Below, one piece after another: positions 1-12,577 of a stretch of 64,000 nucleotides of DNA; positions within the stretch are counted from its first letter, which is position 1; each line of letters starts with the position of its first letter. The notes beneath the pieces were generated by a model. The model saw only the letters and a list, made by a program, of their open reading frames with translations. It had not been told where the DNA came from and did no database searches. This DNA is from Amoebidium appalachense. Taxonomy: Eukaryota; Ichthyosporea. The position numbers were made by a program, and so were the translations under genes. The stretch spans positions 15,252,001-15,316,000 of the forward strand of contig CAVNZM010000002.1 of assembly GCA_963693365.1 (NCBI GenBank), read 5' to 3'.

Positions 1-135
1 TTCGATAAAAATAATCCTTATCACCCAGCTCACTGAACACCTGTGCATGCCCCCCACATGCTTTTTACAAACTTTTCCCACGGAAAGAAAACACTGATGC
101 ATGCTTTAAAGGTGCTTTTTCCCCACGCAACCCTC

Positions 136-213
136 TGCCAATCACCAGTTTTTTAGGGCATGCAAACAAGGTGGTGCAACCGATAAGAGATCACTCTCTC
201 GCGGGTATAAAAA
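136..213 (+). promoter_or_regulatory. CCAAT plus TATA promoter of the first secreted-protein gene
   Basis: A CCAATCACC box lies near 136-144 and a TATAAAAA box at about 206-213. The spacing to the start codon at 492 leaves a 5' leader of about 250 nt if transcription begins near 235. The same CCAATCA and TATA pairing recurs upstream of the Trp/Cys-rich gene at the other end of the window. Confidence 0.55.
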
Positions 214-491
214 CGACATGCTAGTCGATGTCCACACACATCAGCTGAGTCGTTGTGTCGATAGAAACCTACAAGACTTCGTCAAAACGAACTTGTGATT
301 TTTCTTGTTGCTCGCCTAAGAAAAGTTTGAGATGTTCGTTTGTTCAGCCAAATTCTTTCTTTTTCTCTCTCTCAGTGACAGAAAATACAACTTGGCGTTT
401 ATCTTTGAACCAACCACGAAACATCCCAAAGCAAAGCATTTACCTTGATCACTCGAAAGCTCTTTTCGTCGACTGTCAAATTCTCAACAAA

Positions 492-1250
492 ATGGCTGCC
501 AGCTCTCAACATTCCGCCACTTTCTGGGGCCTCCTTTTTGTTCTTCTTTTGGCATCGGTTCTGTTCTCTGGCGCCCTGGCAGCAGCACCGCGTGGGTTGG
601 CACGTGACACAACAGAGGAAATGGTGAGTGGGGGTGATCATGATTGGGTGGGTGGGTGGGCTGTTTGATTGGGGACGTAAAGGGTGAACGGGGAGCTGTG
701 GGTGGTGTGTGTGGGGGGGGAGGTAGGGGGGAGGGGAGGGGGGAGGGGAAGGAGGGGGGGAGGGGAAGGAGGGGGCGGGAGGGGGAGGGGCTCCGGGGGA
801 GGGGGGGGTGGGGGGGGGGGGGAGAGTTTTCATTTCGGGTTTCCCGTTGACGGAGTGGTGCTGTTAAAAATACAAATACTATATTAGTAAAAGAAAAACA
901 CAGCACGATAAAATGAAGGTACAAAAGCAGATTTACTGCACTGGTGATGGTCATGATACTCTTGCTGCAATAAGCATGCCCCCTTCAACTTCAATAGATT
1001 CTGAAGAATGGCAAAGACTTAGAAAGGGGTAAACAAGAGCCCTGAGTGATGCATTTTCGAGTAACAGTGGACGCGGACAATTTATTGGTTTTGGGAAAAT
1101 ACAAAATGGACTGTGTCTAACATCATCTTCTCCTTGGCCCCCCTGCCCCCCTCCCTCCCCTTCCCCCCCACACCCCACTCCTTCTCCCCCCTCCCCACCC
1201 CCCTCCACACACCCACCCGTTCGCCCACCCGTTCACACTACGGTACGCCT

Positions 1251-1281
<31 letters not shown>

Positions 1282-1296
1282 CTCCCCCCCCCGCCC

Positions 1297-1341
<45 letters not shown>

Positions 1342-1751
1342 AACCTCCCCACCCCGCACACCTTTCATTCCCACAGGCCATTCCAGATGCAGACTCAGCC
1401 CCCACCTACCGCACACCCCGTGACACCAGCCCCTTTGCCGCCATCGCCTATGCCAACTTCCCATCCACCACCTTCGACTCTTTCCTCGCACACACTTTCT
1501 CCCAGGGGGGAAACCAACCCAACCAACGCAACCAGCACAGTGTTGAAGAAGGCAAAAACGAAGATTTTGCACGTGTGCGCCGTCAACCCGAGATACAGGA
1601 AACGAGCGATAGGAGGCAGTGTGAGCAGTGTCTGAGGTGCCGCAGTGAGTGTGGGGGTGTGCCCATATGGTACAGATACTTGTGTGGGCAGAATTGCCCT
1701 CGTTTTTGTGTGCCGTGTGCTGGTGCAATTGCCAGGCTGGTGGGTGGCTGA
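492..1751 (+). CDS. Small secreted Cys-rich protein, paralogue A (2 exons)
   Basis: Exons 492-623 and 1377-1751 join in phase 0 to give 168 residues; the donor is GTGAGT and the acceptor CCCACAG. The start sits in AAAATGG. Residues 1-31 form a classic signal peptide (a hydrophobic stretch ending ALAA), followed by APRGLARD. The middle is low complexity. The C-terminus carries a dense Cys motif: C-x2-C-x2-CRSEC, then WYRYLC, QNCPR and CVPC. A minus-strand paralogue at 4553-5812 has the same exon structure, a 44-codon first exon, the same APRGLAR sequence after the signal peptide and the same Cys motif. I do not recognise the family; secretion is inferred from the signal peptide. The 753-nt intron is filled with G-rich and C-rich tracts. 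Confidence 0.8.
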
Positions 1752-1895
1752 AAATGGGATATGTACGCGTCAAAGGGGGAGGAAAGGTTTTGGTGAGGGA
1801 CGAGCGGATTGGATTGTTTTGATGTTGTAGCAAGCAAGGGCCCAAATTGCCGTTTTACATTTCAAGTCTTTCTGTCTTTCTGTCTTTCTTTCTTT

Positions 1896-1914
1896 CTTTC
1901 TATTTTTTTTTTTT

Positions 1915-1962
<48 letters not shown>

Positions 1963-1964
1963 TG
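1896..1964 (+). repeat. Compound poly-T/poly-G tract
   Basis: A T-rich stretch (TTTC units, then about 21 T) runs directly into about 40 G. It lies just 3' of paralogue A. The same T-to-G order recurs throughout the window. Confidence 0.9.
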
Positions 1965-2049
1965 GAAGGAGGGGAGGGGGGAGGAGTGTAGGGCAGGGAG
2001 GAGTGGGGAAAGAGCGGGGGGAGAGGGGGGGCTGGACCTTACATTCTCT

Positions 2050-2500
2050 TGGTCAGTAACTGAACGGTAACCGTTTAAAAAAAATATGCCACATCATAAC
2101 ATATTTGGCAATGTACTATGTTTTCAAGTGATATATTCAACGTGGCAGTCCCATTACACGCTCTAATAGGTCGGATGAAATGCAATAATGTCATGTCGTG
2201 AATTGTTAGGGGCTGCAATACTAGCCACACACGGATATTAATACTTATCATGGTTTTGTGATATGCAATAATAGCTCTGAAAATTATCAGGACCTTCGAC
2301 AAGTTAACGTTTCATTTTGTAGGCTAGGGAGGCTTGTGCATGCCGGGGACTACCTTTTTGTTTCGTGGATGGGTTTGGCCCTGCCGGAATAAACATATAC
2401 ACACACGACTCCGAATTTTTGTTCCTGTGCAGGCCACCAAAGGAGGGGGGGGAAGGGGGGGGGGGATACACTGAGGCACCGAGAAGGAGGACTTGGGTGA
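2050..2500. other. Spacer with no recognisable gene
   Basis: Moderately complex AT-rich DNA with no credible coding potential. It begins with a Myb-like palindrome (AACGG-TAA-CCGTT, about 2064-2076) and ends in G-rich and C/CA tracts. Confidence 0.5.
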
Positions 2501-2519
2501 TAACACAAGCAGATGTAAT

Positions 2520-2732
2520 TAGGAGCCCCCTCCCCCCCCCCCCCCCCCCCCCCCCCCCCCACACACACACACAGACACACTCCCCTCCTTTCCTCACACA
2601 CGCGCACACACACGCATCCACACTCACACACACCTCTCTCCCGCCCAACAATCCCGATCCACCTCACCTGGGTAGAAGGTTTTTGAGGGGTGTGAGGTGG
2701 TGGTGAGGCTTTTCTTTTTTTCTTTCTTTTTT

Positions 2733-2763
<31 letters not shown>

Positions 2764-3262
2764 GTGAGGGGGTGGGGGTGGGGGTGGGGGGGGGGTGGGG
2801 GGGGGGGAGGATAATGGCAGCTTGTCAATGATTTCATTGTCTTTCCCCCCCCCCCCCCCCCCCCCCCAACCCAAAGCAACGGCCCTGAGCCACTGCAAAG
2901 AACACATTCAGTGGCACACGAATATACAGTCGGCCCAGTACACACATTACTGTGCATGCCACTGGGAAGGATCCGGTCCCGGAAGAGCTCGTTTTAGTGT
3001 TTTTGGAGAGGGAACCCTCTTTTTTGTAAGTTTTCATGGCCTGTTTGCCCAGCCTAGGTACATAATGGCCGTAGATGCCCCCAGGATGTGCAACACTTAT
3101 AAGTATTCTCATTTCTTTTCCTCTTTCCTTTTTCATTTGAAAGGAGTAGGGGGCCGGGGGGGGGGGTGGGGGGTGGGGGGGTGGGGGGGGGGGGGGGGGG
3201 GTTGAATGCAGATAGTTCATAGGAGACCCACCAGCGGCAGTGCCACACCTATGACAGTGTTT

Positions 3263-3293
<31 letters not shown>

Positions 3294-3360
3294 GGGAGGG
3301 GGGAGGGGGGAGGGGGGAGGGAGGGGAGGGGCGGGGGGAGGGAGGGGGGGAATAACCCCC
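2520..3360. repeat. Repeat-dominated spacer (C/CA, T/G, C and G tracts)
   Basis: Contains C-run then CA (2526-2577), T-run then G-run (2707-2764), a C-run near 2844-2867 and TG then G-run (3258-3297), with a 250-bp island of complex sequence at 2870-3130. No gene is supported. Confidence 0.7.
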
Positions 3361-3507
3361 CGGATTTCAATAATGCCAAGCACAAGTTGAATCACAGCAG
3401 GAAAAATAATTTAAAAAAAGGGCCTGTTATGTGTGGTTGTGTTGGAGGTGGGGGAGGCGGGGAGGAAAAGGGGGGGGGGTGCGGAGGTGGGGGGGGGGGC
3501 TGAGACT

Positions 3508-3790
<283 letters not shown>

Positions 3791-4552
3791 AAACAGAGGC
3801 GCGGAGGGAGAAAGAGAGAGAGGCTCAGAGAGGAGGGTGGAGAGAGAGAGGGAGACAGGGAGAGAGAGAGAGAGATTGAAAAGAGAGAGAGGAGGAGAGA
3901 GAGAGAGAGAGAGAGGAGGGGAGATGAGAGATAGGTAGAGCCGGGGGAGGGCGTACCACGGAAGAAGGGACGGAGCTGCAGTCCGAGGGGCGAGGGGGGG
4001 GGGGGGGGGGGGGGGGGGATGGTAAACAAAAATGGTCCCAGTATTTACCAGTAGCGCCCCCCTCCCCCCTCCTCCTCCCCTCCTCCTCCCTCGCTCCCTC
4101 CCTCCCCCCCCCCCCCCTCCCCCCCCCCCCCCCCAACCCCCCCTTCCCCCTCGACCCCCCTCGGCCCTCCTCGGTTCGCTTACATACACGAACGCTGCGG
4201 CCCACACCGTTTTAATTTTACATCACTCCAACAAGGTCAAAATAACTTAATATTCCAACATGTCATAATAACTCAAATAGGGATTTAGCCGTTCAAAACG
4301 GTTCATGAAATCAGTATATCTTTGCCGTTACACCTGATCGAAAACCCTACAGCTATTCCCCCCATTGCATACGCGTACGGTTTGAATCATACCAACCACC
4401 ACTGTGAAAAAAAGGGTTATCACCGCAGGCCCACAAATCTTTCAAGCTGACGTACATCAGTAAAATTCGCTTGCGCAGGTATGTACATAATAACGCGCCC
4501 TGATTCTCTTTTCTGGAACTTTGCACTTTTCCCACTTAGTCCACCAAAAGAA

Positions 4553-5812
4553 TCAACGCTGGCGGCCCCAAGAGACACACGGCACACAATAGCGAGGGCA
4601 ATTCTGAGCACATAAATAGCGATACCACACAGGCACACCGGCACACTCACTGCGGCACCGTGCACACCGCACACACTGCGAACGCTGGCGACGGATCCGA
4701 AAGTGAAAGGGGTTTTCAGGTGCAGCCACATGAAGTTCAGAGATAGAAACGGTGGGAGGGGAAAAAATGGAAGCTGAACGCTCCCCCATGAGAGAGACGG
4801 AGGGAGCGCTTTCAGCCGAGAGAATAATGTTGGTGGGTGTGTAAACCGAGGCACCGGGCACATTGGTGTGAAGGTTGTGGTGCATCACGTTGTAGCCCCC
4901 CGTTTTGAGAAACATGGGCTTGGTGGCTGAATGGCTGTAAACAGCAGCAGGCATGCCGCCCATGGAGACAACCTACAATAGAAAGTGCCGTTAGGGAGTA
5001 TTTGGCGACTATTATGTATGGCTGCCGCACCTTTAGCACCCTAACTAGGGTGCAGTCAGTGCTGTGTGGAAGACGCTAGTTCCATGAGGGCCCCGAAGGG
5101 GGGGTCCCTCCGGGAACAAAAGGGGTTTTTTTTTATTTTTTAAAAAAAGACTATCTATGTATGCGTGTGGCAGGATGATGTACGTGGGTATGCCATTGAA
5201 GTACACATATGCATGCTGAACCGCAGGAGTCATGACTCCCGCCATCCCCCCTCTTTTTGTCAAGCGAACTTATCCTTCTCTCTTTCCCCCCCCCCCCCCC
5301 CCCCCCCCCCCCTCCCCCCCTCCCCCCCCCCTCGTACACCCCCCCCCCCCCCCCCCCCCCTCCCCTCACCCCGCACCCTCCTCTGCCCATCCCACCCCTC
5401 TCCCCCCCCCCCAAAAAACAAAAAAAACAAAAAACAAAAACAAAAAAAAAATAACAACTGCATGGTCAATGAAAACAATGACTTTAGTAGGACTTGTGCC
5501 AGCAGCAAAAACGCCATCCAAGCCTTTGTTCTTTTCGACTACTCCAGGATTTTTATTTAGACCACAGTCTTTGCAAGTCACTGCTATGCATTTGCCCCAA
5601 TTGTTGGAACATCAATTGTCCAAAACAGCAACTTTGTCACAACCATTCTAGTATATGATAATCTATGTATAGGCACGCACCTTTTGTTCCTTTTGTGTCT
5701 CGCGTGCCAGCCCGCGAGGTGCAGCAGCCATGGCGCCAGAGAACAGAGCCACCGTCAAATAAAGCAGAAGGAGCAGCACGCAGAGGGGACGGAAAGGAAT
5801 CGAGGCGGCCAT
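4553..5812 (-). CDS. Small secreted Cys-rich protein, paralogue B (2 exons)
   Basis: On the minus strand, exons 5812-5681 (44 codons, donor GTGCGT) and 4972-4553 join in phase 0 to give 183 residues. The protein starts MAASIPF, has a Leu-rich signal peptide ending near AMAAAPRGLAR, a low-complexity middle and the C-terminal motif C-x2-C-x2-CRSEC, WYRYLC, QNCPR, CVPC shared with paralogue A. It is convergent with paralogue A, which implies an inverted tandem duplication. The identical first-exon length and splice phase support descent from one ancestor. The middle regions (residues about 45-130) have diverged far more than either end. Function unknown; probably extracellular. Confidence 0.8.
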
Positions 5813-5819
5813 AGTTGAC

Positions 5820-6600
5820 GAGGGTGAAAGCCACAGGACTCTAATTTGCTACAGTAACCTATTGAATCAAAAGTTTCGAAGGATTTCGAAGGCCGTGCAG
5901 GAAAAGCGCCCGGGCCCACTACTTTGCCAAGGGAGTATCTTCGTCAGTTGCAACTGCATGCATGACCTTTTTAGTCAGAAAATGCATCAAACAGCACCAT
6001 AAAAGTAACCGCTTGCCCATCAGGTCAGCCTGAAGAATGCATTTCTGTTCAGTCCCCGTACAGTTCCGGCACAGAGTTCGAAACAGTCACCCTCACAGCT
6101 TCATGATCATCAGCTGGCCATCGGATGATCGCCCCAACCAAGCCTTTCACCAGGTCAAGTTTCAGAGGTAACGTGTGAAAAAGCAGCGTACTCAGGGTCA
6201 GCTGGGTGCACACGTCATTGACAACTCATACCGTGTTGTTATTCGACCAAGGTCCAAGTGCACCAACGTCAACATTTTCATTCAAATGCATGCATGCATG
6301 CCTCTGCGCACGTACCAATGTTTTTAAACAGAGGAAAACCCTCAAATATAGCAATTGTGCCAAGGTGTGCGTTGCTCGTTAGGCGTTCTGTCACACATAG
6401 CCTACATGATAAACATGCACGTGGTAGTGCCACCCAGGTGACTGCACATGTACCTCGGAAGTGCGCACTGCTGCACGGCCCCTGCGCCAGAGGGCCCTGG
6501 GCTCCTTTTCCCCGGAGGCCCTTCATCGTCATCTGTTGATAGTAGCTAAATAAGGTGATACTTGGTAAATGAGCCAAATATAGATTTGCAGTTTAAGATT
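5820..6600. other. Spacer with no recognisable gene
   Basis: Complex, non-repetitive DNA upstream of paralogue B. I see no open frame with a convincing start, splice sites or motif. Confidence 0.5.
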
Positions 6601-6602
6601 TG

Positions 6603-6783
6603 ATTGGATACGAACAATCCTTCACATGGCCTTTTTGATTGGCTATGTTGTGGAGCACGGAGAATCTGGATCCAGATTGAATTTCCAGCTTCCAGAGTTC
6701 TCAGTCAGTCGCAGACTCGCAGTCACTCGCAGTTCCGACACAGAGCTGAGCTACAAGCTGTCAACTGAGCTGAACTATATAAG
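6603..6783 (+). promoter_or_regulatory. Promoter of the P-loop NTPase gene
   Basis: Two inverted CCAAT boxes (GATTGG near 6603 and 6638) precede a TATATAAG box near 6776-6783, about 190 nt upstream of the start codon at 6970. A repeated CAGTC/CGCAG-rich stretch lies between them. Confidence 0.5.
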
Positions 6784-6969
6784 TTTTGTGGTCTCTCTCT
6801 GAGAGGATGACTTAAAGACGCGCGCACACGAACACGGATGTTTTGACACACGCAGACGCGCATGTATACGCTCGCACACACACATACAGAAGCACAAACA
6901 CGTGTCTTTCGCCCACACCGCCCATTCACAGCCCCCCTTTCTCACATTCCGCCTGTCTGCCCTTGCAAC

Positions 6970-7876
6970 ATGCACCGTTACCAGTTTGTAGGCTCCTCAT
7001 GTTCAGGAAAAACAACTGCAGCCAAAAACCTAGCTTCAATTCTCAACCTTCAGCACACTGAGCTAGACAACCTACATTGGAAACCAGACTGGGAGTCTCA
7101 CCCCAAGGATGAGTTTAGACAGATTGTGAGGGAGGCAGTGAGGGGAGAGGAGTGGGTAGTGGATGGGAACTACAGCGTGGCTCGAGATGTGGTGTGGGAA
7201 AGAGCACCTGTAACGGTCGTCTGGTTGAACTATTCACTGCCTACGGTGCTGTGGCGTTGGGCAAAGTAAGTGTGATGGTGTATGTGTGGATGCAATACTT
7301 ATCCCATGTTCACCTTTACGTTGCACGCACTATCGATGCATCTTGGGTTGAGGATCTGCCCATGCCAGTGGATTGAGCCCACGCAATAGCAGGCTATGAC
7401 TTGTTGTCTTTTTCGGTTTGATTGAGTAAGGCTTCTCGTGTTCTAATGTGCAGTGCGAAGTCACCTCGTTTTAATGCACACAGCCTGATTCCGATTGTGT
7501 GCATTTCCCACTCGCATAAGTCGCACTCCTAAATCGTTTCCCACTCGTTCACCCGCTTTCAACTCTGGGTTATGCTTGCGCACAGGATGGCATATTTTCG
7601 TGCCTGTGTTATCACGTTTACCAGACTTAGACATGAACTCAGCACTTGTGCAAGGCGAATGTGCTACTTCCGGCAGAAACACGAGACAAAACTCCATCCC
7701 AGCCTCCCTTTCCCTCTTTGTCAGCATTCATGCAAAACTTATGTGTGGTCGTAACAGACCCTTGTCTTGGCATCCTCGGCCTTCCTTTTCCCTCCCATTT
7801 TTTTTTCTTCTTTTTCCGCCCTGCTTTCTATGTCGATAGTTTTTCGCCCGCTGTTGCATACAGGCACTGATTTCCT

Positions 7877-7911
<35 letters not shown>

Positions 7912-7922
7912 AACCCCAACAC

Positions 7923-7954
<32 letters not shown>

Positions 7955-7971
7955 TCACGCACGCACACACA

Positions 7972-8003
<32 letters not shown>

Positions 8004-8304
8004 CATGTAAGCATGTGCCTACAAAAAAATGAGTCATTTTGCTGTGCTCTCTCCATTTGTTCTCTCTCAAATTATTGGCCCAATATGGTGCGACATAATG
8101 GTGCACGCGTACACGACAGTGTCCATCCAAAACAGTGTGTAAAAGGAATCCGCCTTACCCCTCCCTTGCAAGCCCCCCTCCCCCCCTCCCCCCCTCCCAA
8201 AAAAAAAAAAAAAAAAAAAAAAACCCTTCCCCCCTCCCCCCTCCCTTTTGCCACTCACCCACACCCTAAAAACCATTTTACAATATCAATAGTCTCATCC
8301 CCCC

Positions 8305-8348
<44 letters not shown>

Positions 8349-8414
8349 CAAACACCACACACACACACCGTGACAGACAAACGTGCTCATAACACATTCA
8401 GGGACATGCTGATC

Positions 8415-8468
<54 letters not shown>

Positions 8469-8494
8469 CCCCAACAAACACACCGTGACACACA

Positions 8495-8526
<32 letters not shown>

Positions 8527-8752
8527 TGCACACATTCTCTCTCTCTCTCTCTCTCTCCCCCTCCCCCCCCCCCTCCTCTCCCTCCCTCCCTGCCTCCCTC
8601 TCTCCCCCCCCCCCCCCCCCTCTCTAGAGCTCTCTCTATAGATCCCCCTCTCTCTTAATCTCTCTCTCTCTCTCTTTCTCTTCCCCCCCTCCCCCATCCT
8701 CTCTCTCCCTCTCGCAACCTCTCTCGCTCTCTACCCTCCCTGCCCCTCTCAC

Positions 8753-8786
<34 letters not shown>

Positions 8787-9291
8787 ACCTTTCTCTCTTG
8801 TCTCGCTCCCTCTCTCACTCTCTCGGTTTCTCGTCCTCCCCCCCCCCTCCGCCCCCCCCTCCCTCCCCTCCCCCTCCCCTTCCTCCCCTTCCCCCCCCCC
8901 CCCCCCCCCTTCCCCCGCCCCCCTTCCCCATTTTCCCTGGGTCCCCTCCCCCTCCCCCCTCCCCCCCCCCCCCCCCCCCCCCCCTCAATCCCCCCCTCCC
9001 ACACCCCACACCTCTAACATTCCCAAATCTCACACCCGCAGGCGCACATTCCAACGTGCAATCCTGAAACACCCTTGCTGCAACGGAAACTACGAAACTC
9101 TTTGGGGAGTGTTTTTCCACCGTGAAGCGCTGATATGGTGGATACTGTCTACGTGGAATAGAAGAAACATAACAATGCGCAAAATGATGAATGGGGATGC
9201 ACCCCCTGGGATAACGTTTATTGAACTGAAAAGCCCAAAGGAACTGGAGGTGTGGTTGGGTGAATTGGAGAGAAAACACAAAGGGCAATGA
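6970..9291 (+). CDS. P-loop NTPase, adenylate-kinase/FlaR-like (2 exons)
   Basis: Exon 1 (6970-7265, donor GTAAGT) and exon 2 (9042-9291, acceptor CCCGCAG) join in phase 2 to give 181 residues. The Walker A motif is GSSCSGKTT at residues 8-16. It is followed by ELDNLHW, WVVDGNYS and VVWLNYS. The exon junction falls in a basic lid-like segment (WRWAKRTFQRAI), followed by CNGNYETLW and FFHREALIWW. This order is typical of the small 'topology modulation/adenylate kinase-related' P-loop proteins common in bacteria and fungi, which are about 170-200 residues. They are presumed nucleotide or small-molecule kinases; the substrate cannot be read from sequence. The reading frame is intact. The intron is repeat-rich. 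Confidence 0.85.
7879..8995. repeat. C-tract, CA and TC repeats inside the P-loop gene intron
   Basis: The intron contains at least seven C runs longer than 20 nt (for example 8303-8346, 8417-8465 and 8753-8786), a C-to-A tract (8170-8223), CA repeats (7919-8007 and 8490-8525) and TC repeats (8535-8560). The intervening sequence near 8007-8160 is complex but not coding. Confidence 0.9.
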
Positions 9292-9299
9292 TATATGTC

Positions 9300-9880
9300 T
9301 GTGTGGGCCGCAGAAACAAAAGATGTTCTATACCAATGATTAATTTTTAAAAATGAAGCGGCCATGCTGATTGGCTGTTAGTATTTTACCTTTTTTTCTT
9401 TTCTTTTTCATTTAGGTATTTAGGCTTGCAATGGTGTACCAAGGAGGATACTCAATGAAAAGGTATGATAATGTATGTAGAGGATATATTGTATTCGTTG
9501 GTGATACTGCACATGTTTTGAATCTTTTCCATTGATGGGATACTATAGCTATGTAATATGATAATGTATGTAGTGATTGGAGGAAAGGTTAACACACATT
9601 TGTATAGAAATTTACATGTGGAGTTTCTGATCATCAAAGTTGGCAATTGCAATCTGATATCAGAGCCATGTACACTATGACGTATGATACAAAGCATTAG
9701 AGTAGTACAAACAGCTAGAATGTTACGGTATAGCTGGAGCCGGAAGTGTGTATATGTAGATGTTGTAATTTAGAGAGTTATTACGAAGAGCTGTAAGGCA
9801 GTGATGTATAAGTAAGAGTTAGGCATGCATGCAACATGTATGTAATATAGCACATGTACGTGAAACCAGCCTTTTCACTT
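9300..9880. other. AT-rich spacer, no gene seen
   Basis: Downstream flank of the P-loop gene. It has several ATGTATG-type short repeats and no convincing open frame. Confidence 0.5.
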
Positions 9881-9888
9881 GCGCTGAG

Positions 9889-10306
9889 ATGCCGAGGTAC
9901 AATCTACGAGGAGACAAGTGGAACGTTTTCGAAAAAAAAATGAAGCTTAAGTTGGAACATACGTCAGAGGCTGCCCTATTTATCCCAAGCGCTGAGCCCT
10001 GTATCACTGTGATGGTTCATATGATCAGGGAGGACCTTGGTATATATCGGTGTGCGTACGCATGTGTGTGTGTGTGACACTGCCGTGCACATATCACGGT
10101 GTCCCCCCCCCCCCCCCCCCCCCCCCCCTCCCTCCCTCCCCGTAGAAGTTGATTTTTGCTTCCTGCTCCACTTTACAACAATGCTAAGCCTTGTTCCTCC
10201 CACGTTTGCGCTTGTACGTCGCTGTATAAGTGAAACAAGAGGCACAATGGCGCATCAGCCGGAAGAATGTGAACAGGGTCTTTCGTTTGGACTGTGTCAC
10301 ACATAA
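9889..10306 (+). CDS. Hypothetical small protein (possible 2 exons)
   Basis: An open stretch from ATG 9889 to 10039 (donor GTATAT) joins in frame to 10146-10306 (acceptor CCCGTAG) to give 103 residues. The predicted protein begins MPRYNLRGDKW and ends SFGLCHT. The intron is 106 bp and includes a C tract. No domain is recognised, and neither codon usage nor homology could be tested. It may be chance; listed because both splice sites and the phase agree. Confidence 0.25.
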
Positions 10307-10309
10307 GAA

Positions 10310-10970
10310 TCACAATGAAACTGCGTACAGCTCACAGAATCCCACCGCCCCTGTGCATTCCCACACATGCGCCTCTATATGTACAGTGTGTGTGCATGCT
10401 CGCGCGATTGCCAACGGGGTGTGTGTCTGAGTGTGAGGTGGTGGTGGTGGTGGTGGGGTTTGGTTGGTTGGTTGGTTTGTTGTCAAGCATCGATGTTTTC
10501 TTATGTTATCAACACAACTCAAGCAAATACAACGCTCAGAAATCAAGTTTTTTTCAATTTATTTGCCGTGAGCACCAGCTCTCGGATACTAGCGTAGGGG
10601 CACCATGCGTCGATGTTGAACAAACACGCGCAGGGCATACATGCACACAGTACTTCTCACAAGAAAAAACACGGGCACAACTCTCTTACCACTGAAAACA
10701 CGTGCCCAAATCCAGAAAGACGAATAACACAGCTATATAGACATAATTCCTCCACCAAACCCTGCCCAAAACAATACGAAAACTGTCGTACATGTGTGTA
10801 TATGTGTTTGTGAGTGTCTGAGTAAAGATATCACCGTGCATGGAACATATAAAAATAAAAGTGTTATGTTTTGTTAAAGGGAACACACTGATTCCTGCGT
10901 GTTGACGCCAAACCGTTCGAAATTTAGATTCCTGACGCCGTGCCGTTCTATTTTTAGGTGCAGCACATTC
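10310..10970. other. Spacer between hypothetical gene and NF-YB 3' end
   Basis: Contains GGT/GGTT short repeats (10438-10480) and complex AT-rich sequence. No gene supported. Confidence 0.5.
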
Positions 10971-10975
10971 GACGG

Positions 10976-11082
10976 TTACTGGTAGCCCATCTGGCCCATC
11001 ATCTGCTTGGAAGAAGAAGAATATCAGTCGCAATTCACACTACCACTTATACTTGCTCACATCTTCGGACTCCATCCACCCC

Positions 11083-11124
<42 letters not shown>

Positions 11125-12193
11125 ACAAAAACAAAACACGCACGCTTCCATTGGTGCACACACATTTCTTCCATTATAACCGCAAAACTCCCAGCACGTG
11201 CCTACCATTCCATCACACCTAAACCACATGCCCACACCTTCAAACTCCCCCTTCCCCTCCCACACCTTTTACCCCCCCCCCCCCCCCCCCCCCCCCCCCA
11301 AAGGTGCCCACAACGATAAACCCCCCTCGACCTACCATGGGGTGGTGTGCCTGGAACTGGCTGTAGTAAGCTGCCTGGTCCATGACCTGGCCGGGCATCA
11401 TGGCCATGCCCATGCCCCCCTCATCGTCCTTGCCGTCCGTCTTCTCTCCCTTCACGCTCTGTTGCAAGAATGAAAAAGAAAAGAAAGTTAGTGGTGCAAA
11501 TAAGATTTGGAAACTGAGTAAAGAGCACCTCTCTTTATCCAAAAGTACACACAAACATTATCCAAAAGTACACACAAACACACGCGCACACACCTATGGT
11601 TTACACCGTCGATATCTCGAAAGATCGAACAAGAGCACAACCGCCTAGTTATGTGCATGGCTTACTGCCTCAAGAAGTCTGGAAAAAGAATGCCTTTTTC
11701 ATTTACTTTTTTGATTCGATCGAGACCTGAAACCGATTTAGGAATGACATGGAGCGGAAGACAATTGCACACACACACACACACACACACAAAGAGAACG
11801 GAACTAGAACACAACAAGCATAAACAAAGAAGCACAAAGTACATGTAGAGGAGGATAGCCGTGGGGTTCACACATACACACACATACTCTCAAGAAGAGA
11901 GTAAGACTAGTACACAACAAACAGCAAATACAGGGAGGCGGGAGCTACAACCACAGGGTGATGGTTGTAAGGTTCACACCCACACACACACACCCACACA
12001 CCTCTCTGTACTGCTGCAGGTAGAGCTTGAGGGGCTCGATGTAGGGGTCAAAGCCCAGCGACTGCATGGCCCACAGAATGTCCTCTCCGTTGATGGTCTT
12101 GCGCTTCTCCTGGTGGCACCGGTCGCTTGCCGTGGTGCAGGTCAAGGATTTACACACAGAGAGAACAAACACAACACTCGTGTTGAGGACAAC

Positions 12194-12225
<32 letters not shown>

Positions 12226-12542
12226 ACAAAAAACAAACAAAAACAAAAACAAAAAAACTAACCCTCTTTCTCTTTCCCGTAGTGGACCAGTCCCCAGCAG
12301 CTCCAGTCCCCCTGGCCTGCTCCCCCCCCCCCCCCCCCCCCTTTCCACCCACTTCTTTTCCAACACCCGCACAGCGCTTCGCATCGAATTCCTTCTAGCA
12401 CATATACATGCCTGTTCCCAAACCCCTACCAGCTCAATGTTTTACACCACAAAACAAGTAAAGAAGCAGGCAACCACAAACAGGTCGTCACAATGACATA
12501 TATTCCACATTAGACAAAAACATTTTTATTATTCCCCCCCCC

Positions 12543-12577
<35 letters not shown>
